Below, in pieces: positions 63,553 through 64,000 of a stretch of DNA of 64,000 bases (position 1 is its first letter; each line of letters starts with the position of its first letter). The notes beneath the pieces were generated by a model that did no database searches, was not told where the DNA came from, and saw only the letters and a program-made list of their open reading frames with translations. Source of the stretch: Arsenicicoccus dermatophilus (GTDB taxonomy: Bacteria > Actinomycetota > Actinomycetes > Actinomycetales > Dermatophilaceae); assembly GCF_022568795.1 (NCBI RefSeq), contig NZ_JAKZHU010000001.1:62001-126000 (forward strand), given 5' to 3'. Both the position numbers and the translations under genes were made by a program.

Positions 63553-64000
63553 TCAATCGCGCCGGTGGCGGAGGGACCTGATGCGGCCAGCAGCGTCGCT
63601 GGCAGCAGTCTTCGCGCCGTTCAGCGAGAGGCCACCGAGCTCACGAGCCGCTTGGGCCTTGGCCCGCCCGGTGCGGACGAGGTGCTCGTGCGTCTCGCCC
63701 GCCGCGGACTTCCAGGAACGTGCCTCCACTTCCCGCGCCGCTGGCGCCAGGCCGAGAGTCTCTTGCAAGCCGGCGACCGCAGAGGAGGCGCAGTTGGCCG
63801 AGGCCACGACAGCCGGTGCCTTGAGCGGGTTGAACAACACCCTGTCGTTCGCGAGGGTCGCGGCCGCCTCGATGCGCTCCAGCAGGCTATGCGTGGCCGT
63901 GTCGATGGCGGTGAGTCGCCTTCGTCGGGCGGTCGTCATACCTGCGCGGTGAGCGTCGACCGAGTCGGCGTCCGAATCGAGCACCCGGTCGAGCTCGAGG
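63553..64000 (-). CDS. Unrecognised gene, 5' end beyond window
   Basis: The frame is open from the window edge to a stop at 63553 (at least 148 residues). Visible sequence is Ala/Arg-rich and helical: MTTARRRRLTAIDTATHSLLERIEAAATLAN, then AGLQETLGLAPAAREVEARSWKSAAGETHEHLVRTG, ending RIRSLRHRRD. No signal peptide or membrane segment is visible. A GTG at 63984 and an ATG at 63939 could be starts, so it may be complete or truncated here. It ends 45 bases upstream of the nuclease gene in the same direction and may share its operon. Confidence 0.5.
   Translation of the reverse strand, partial: LELDRVLDSDADSVDAHRAGMTTARRRRLTAIDTATHSLLERIEAAATLANDRVLFNPLKAPAVVASANCASSAVAGLQETLGLAPAAREVEARSWKSAAGETHEHLVRTGRAKAQAARELGGLSLNGAKTAASDAAGRIRSLRHRRD

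Overview
The window is GC-rich DNA (roughly 70% by eye) with densely packed genes, many overlapping by 1 to 4 bases, frequent GTG starts, a CsoR-type copper operon and an actinobacterial glutamine-dependent NadE. This points to an Actinomycetota chromosome, perhaps Micrococcales (Intrasporangiaceae/Dermatophilaceae). The genus is an inference.

Layout. 1-9.97 kb: two PAP2 phosphatases and a diacylglycerol-kinase-type lipid kinase, serS with a Cof-type phosphatase, a secreted M15 peptidase with a lipoprotein, a LURP-one-like protein, an RNA 2'-O-methyltransferase and a VOC protein. Two copies of a 68-bp hairpin repeat lie between these genes. 9.97-17.8 kb: kdpFABC-kdpDE potassium uptake, with kdpE broken by a one-base frameshift. 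17.9-20.8 kb: csoR-copZ-copA copper efflux with its operator. 21.0-24.1 kb: a two-gene accessory module, an unknown protein plus a Pif1-like helicase fused to an exonuclease-like region and a BRCT domain. 24.2-26.1 kb: a lipoprotein RNase of the RNase Sa family, its barstar-type inhibitor, and a second lipoprotein. 26.2-32.9 kb: purB and a D-galactonate (dgo) catabolic cluster with an IclR regulator. 32.9-42.1 kb: an unknown acidic protein, nadE, two interlocked ABC ATPase/permease pairs, a VOC protein, an LMW protein tyrosine phosphatase and two tiny secreted peptidoglycan-binding proteins. 42.1-48.2 kb: cytochrome bd oxidase cydAB and its assembly transporter cydDC. 48.5-49.4 kb: an alpha/beta hydrolase.

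49.7-62.4 kb is a complete type I-E CRISPR-Cas locus: 59 repeats and 58 spacers, then (reading the minus strand) cas3-cse1-cse2-cas7e-cas5e-cas6e-cas1-cas2 as an unbroken chain of overlapping genes running into the array. The most interesting feature lies just upstream of cas3: a two-repeat degenerate mini-array (62310-62400). Both of its repeats keep the full Cas6 hairpin. The 5' repeat keeps seven of the eight handle bases, and the 3' repeat has decayed mainly in the segment that would be cut off. Its 33-nt guide matches 62260-62274, upstream of cas3, over its first 15 bases, with the only mismatch at position 6, the base that is flipped out in type I-E guides. This is the expected signature of a crRNA-like guide that sends Cascade to its own cas promoter for autorepression. 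It is inferred from sequence only.

The window closes with a PD-(D/E)xK (NucS/DUF91-like) nuclease and an unrecognised partial gene.
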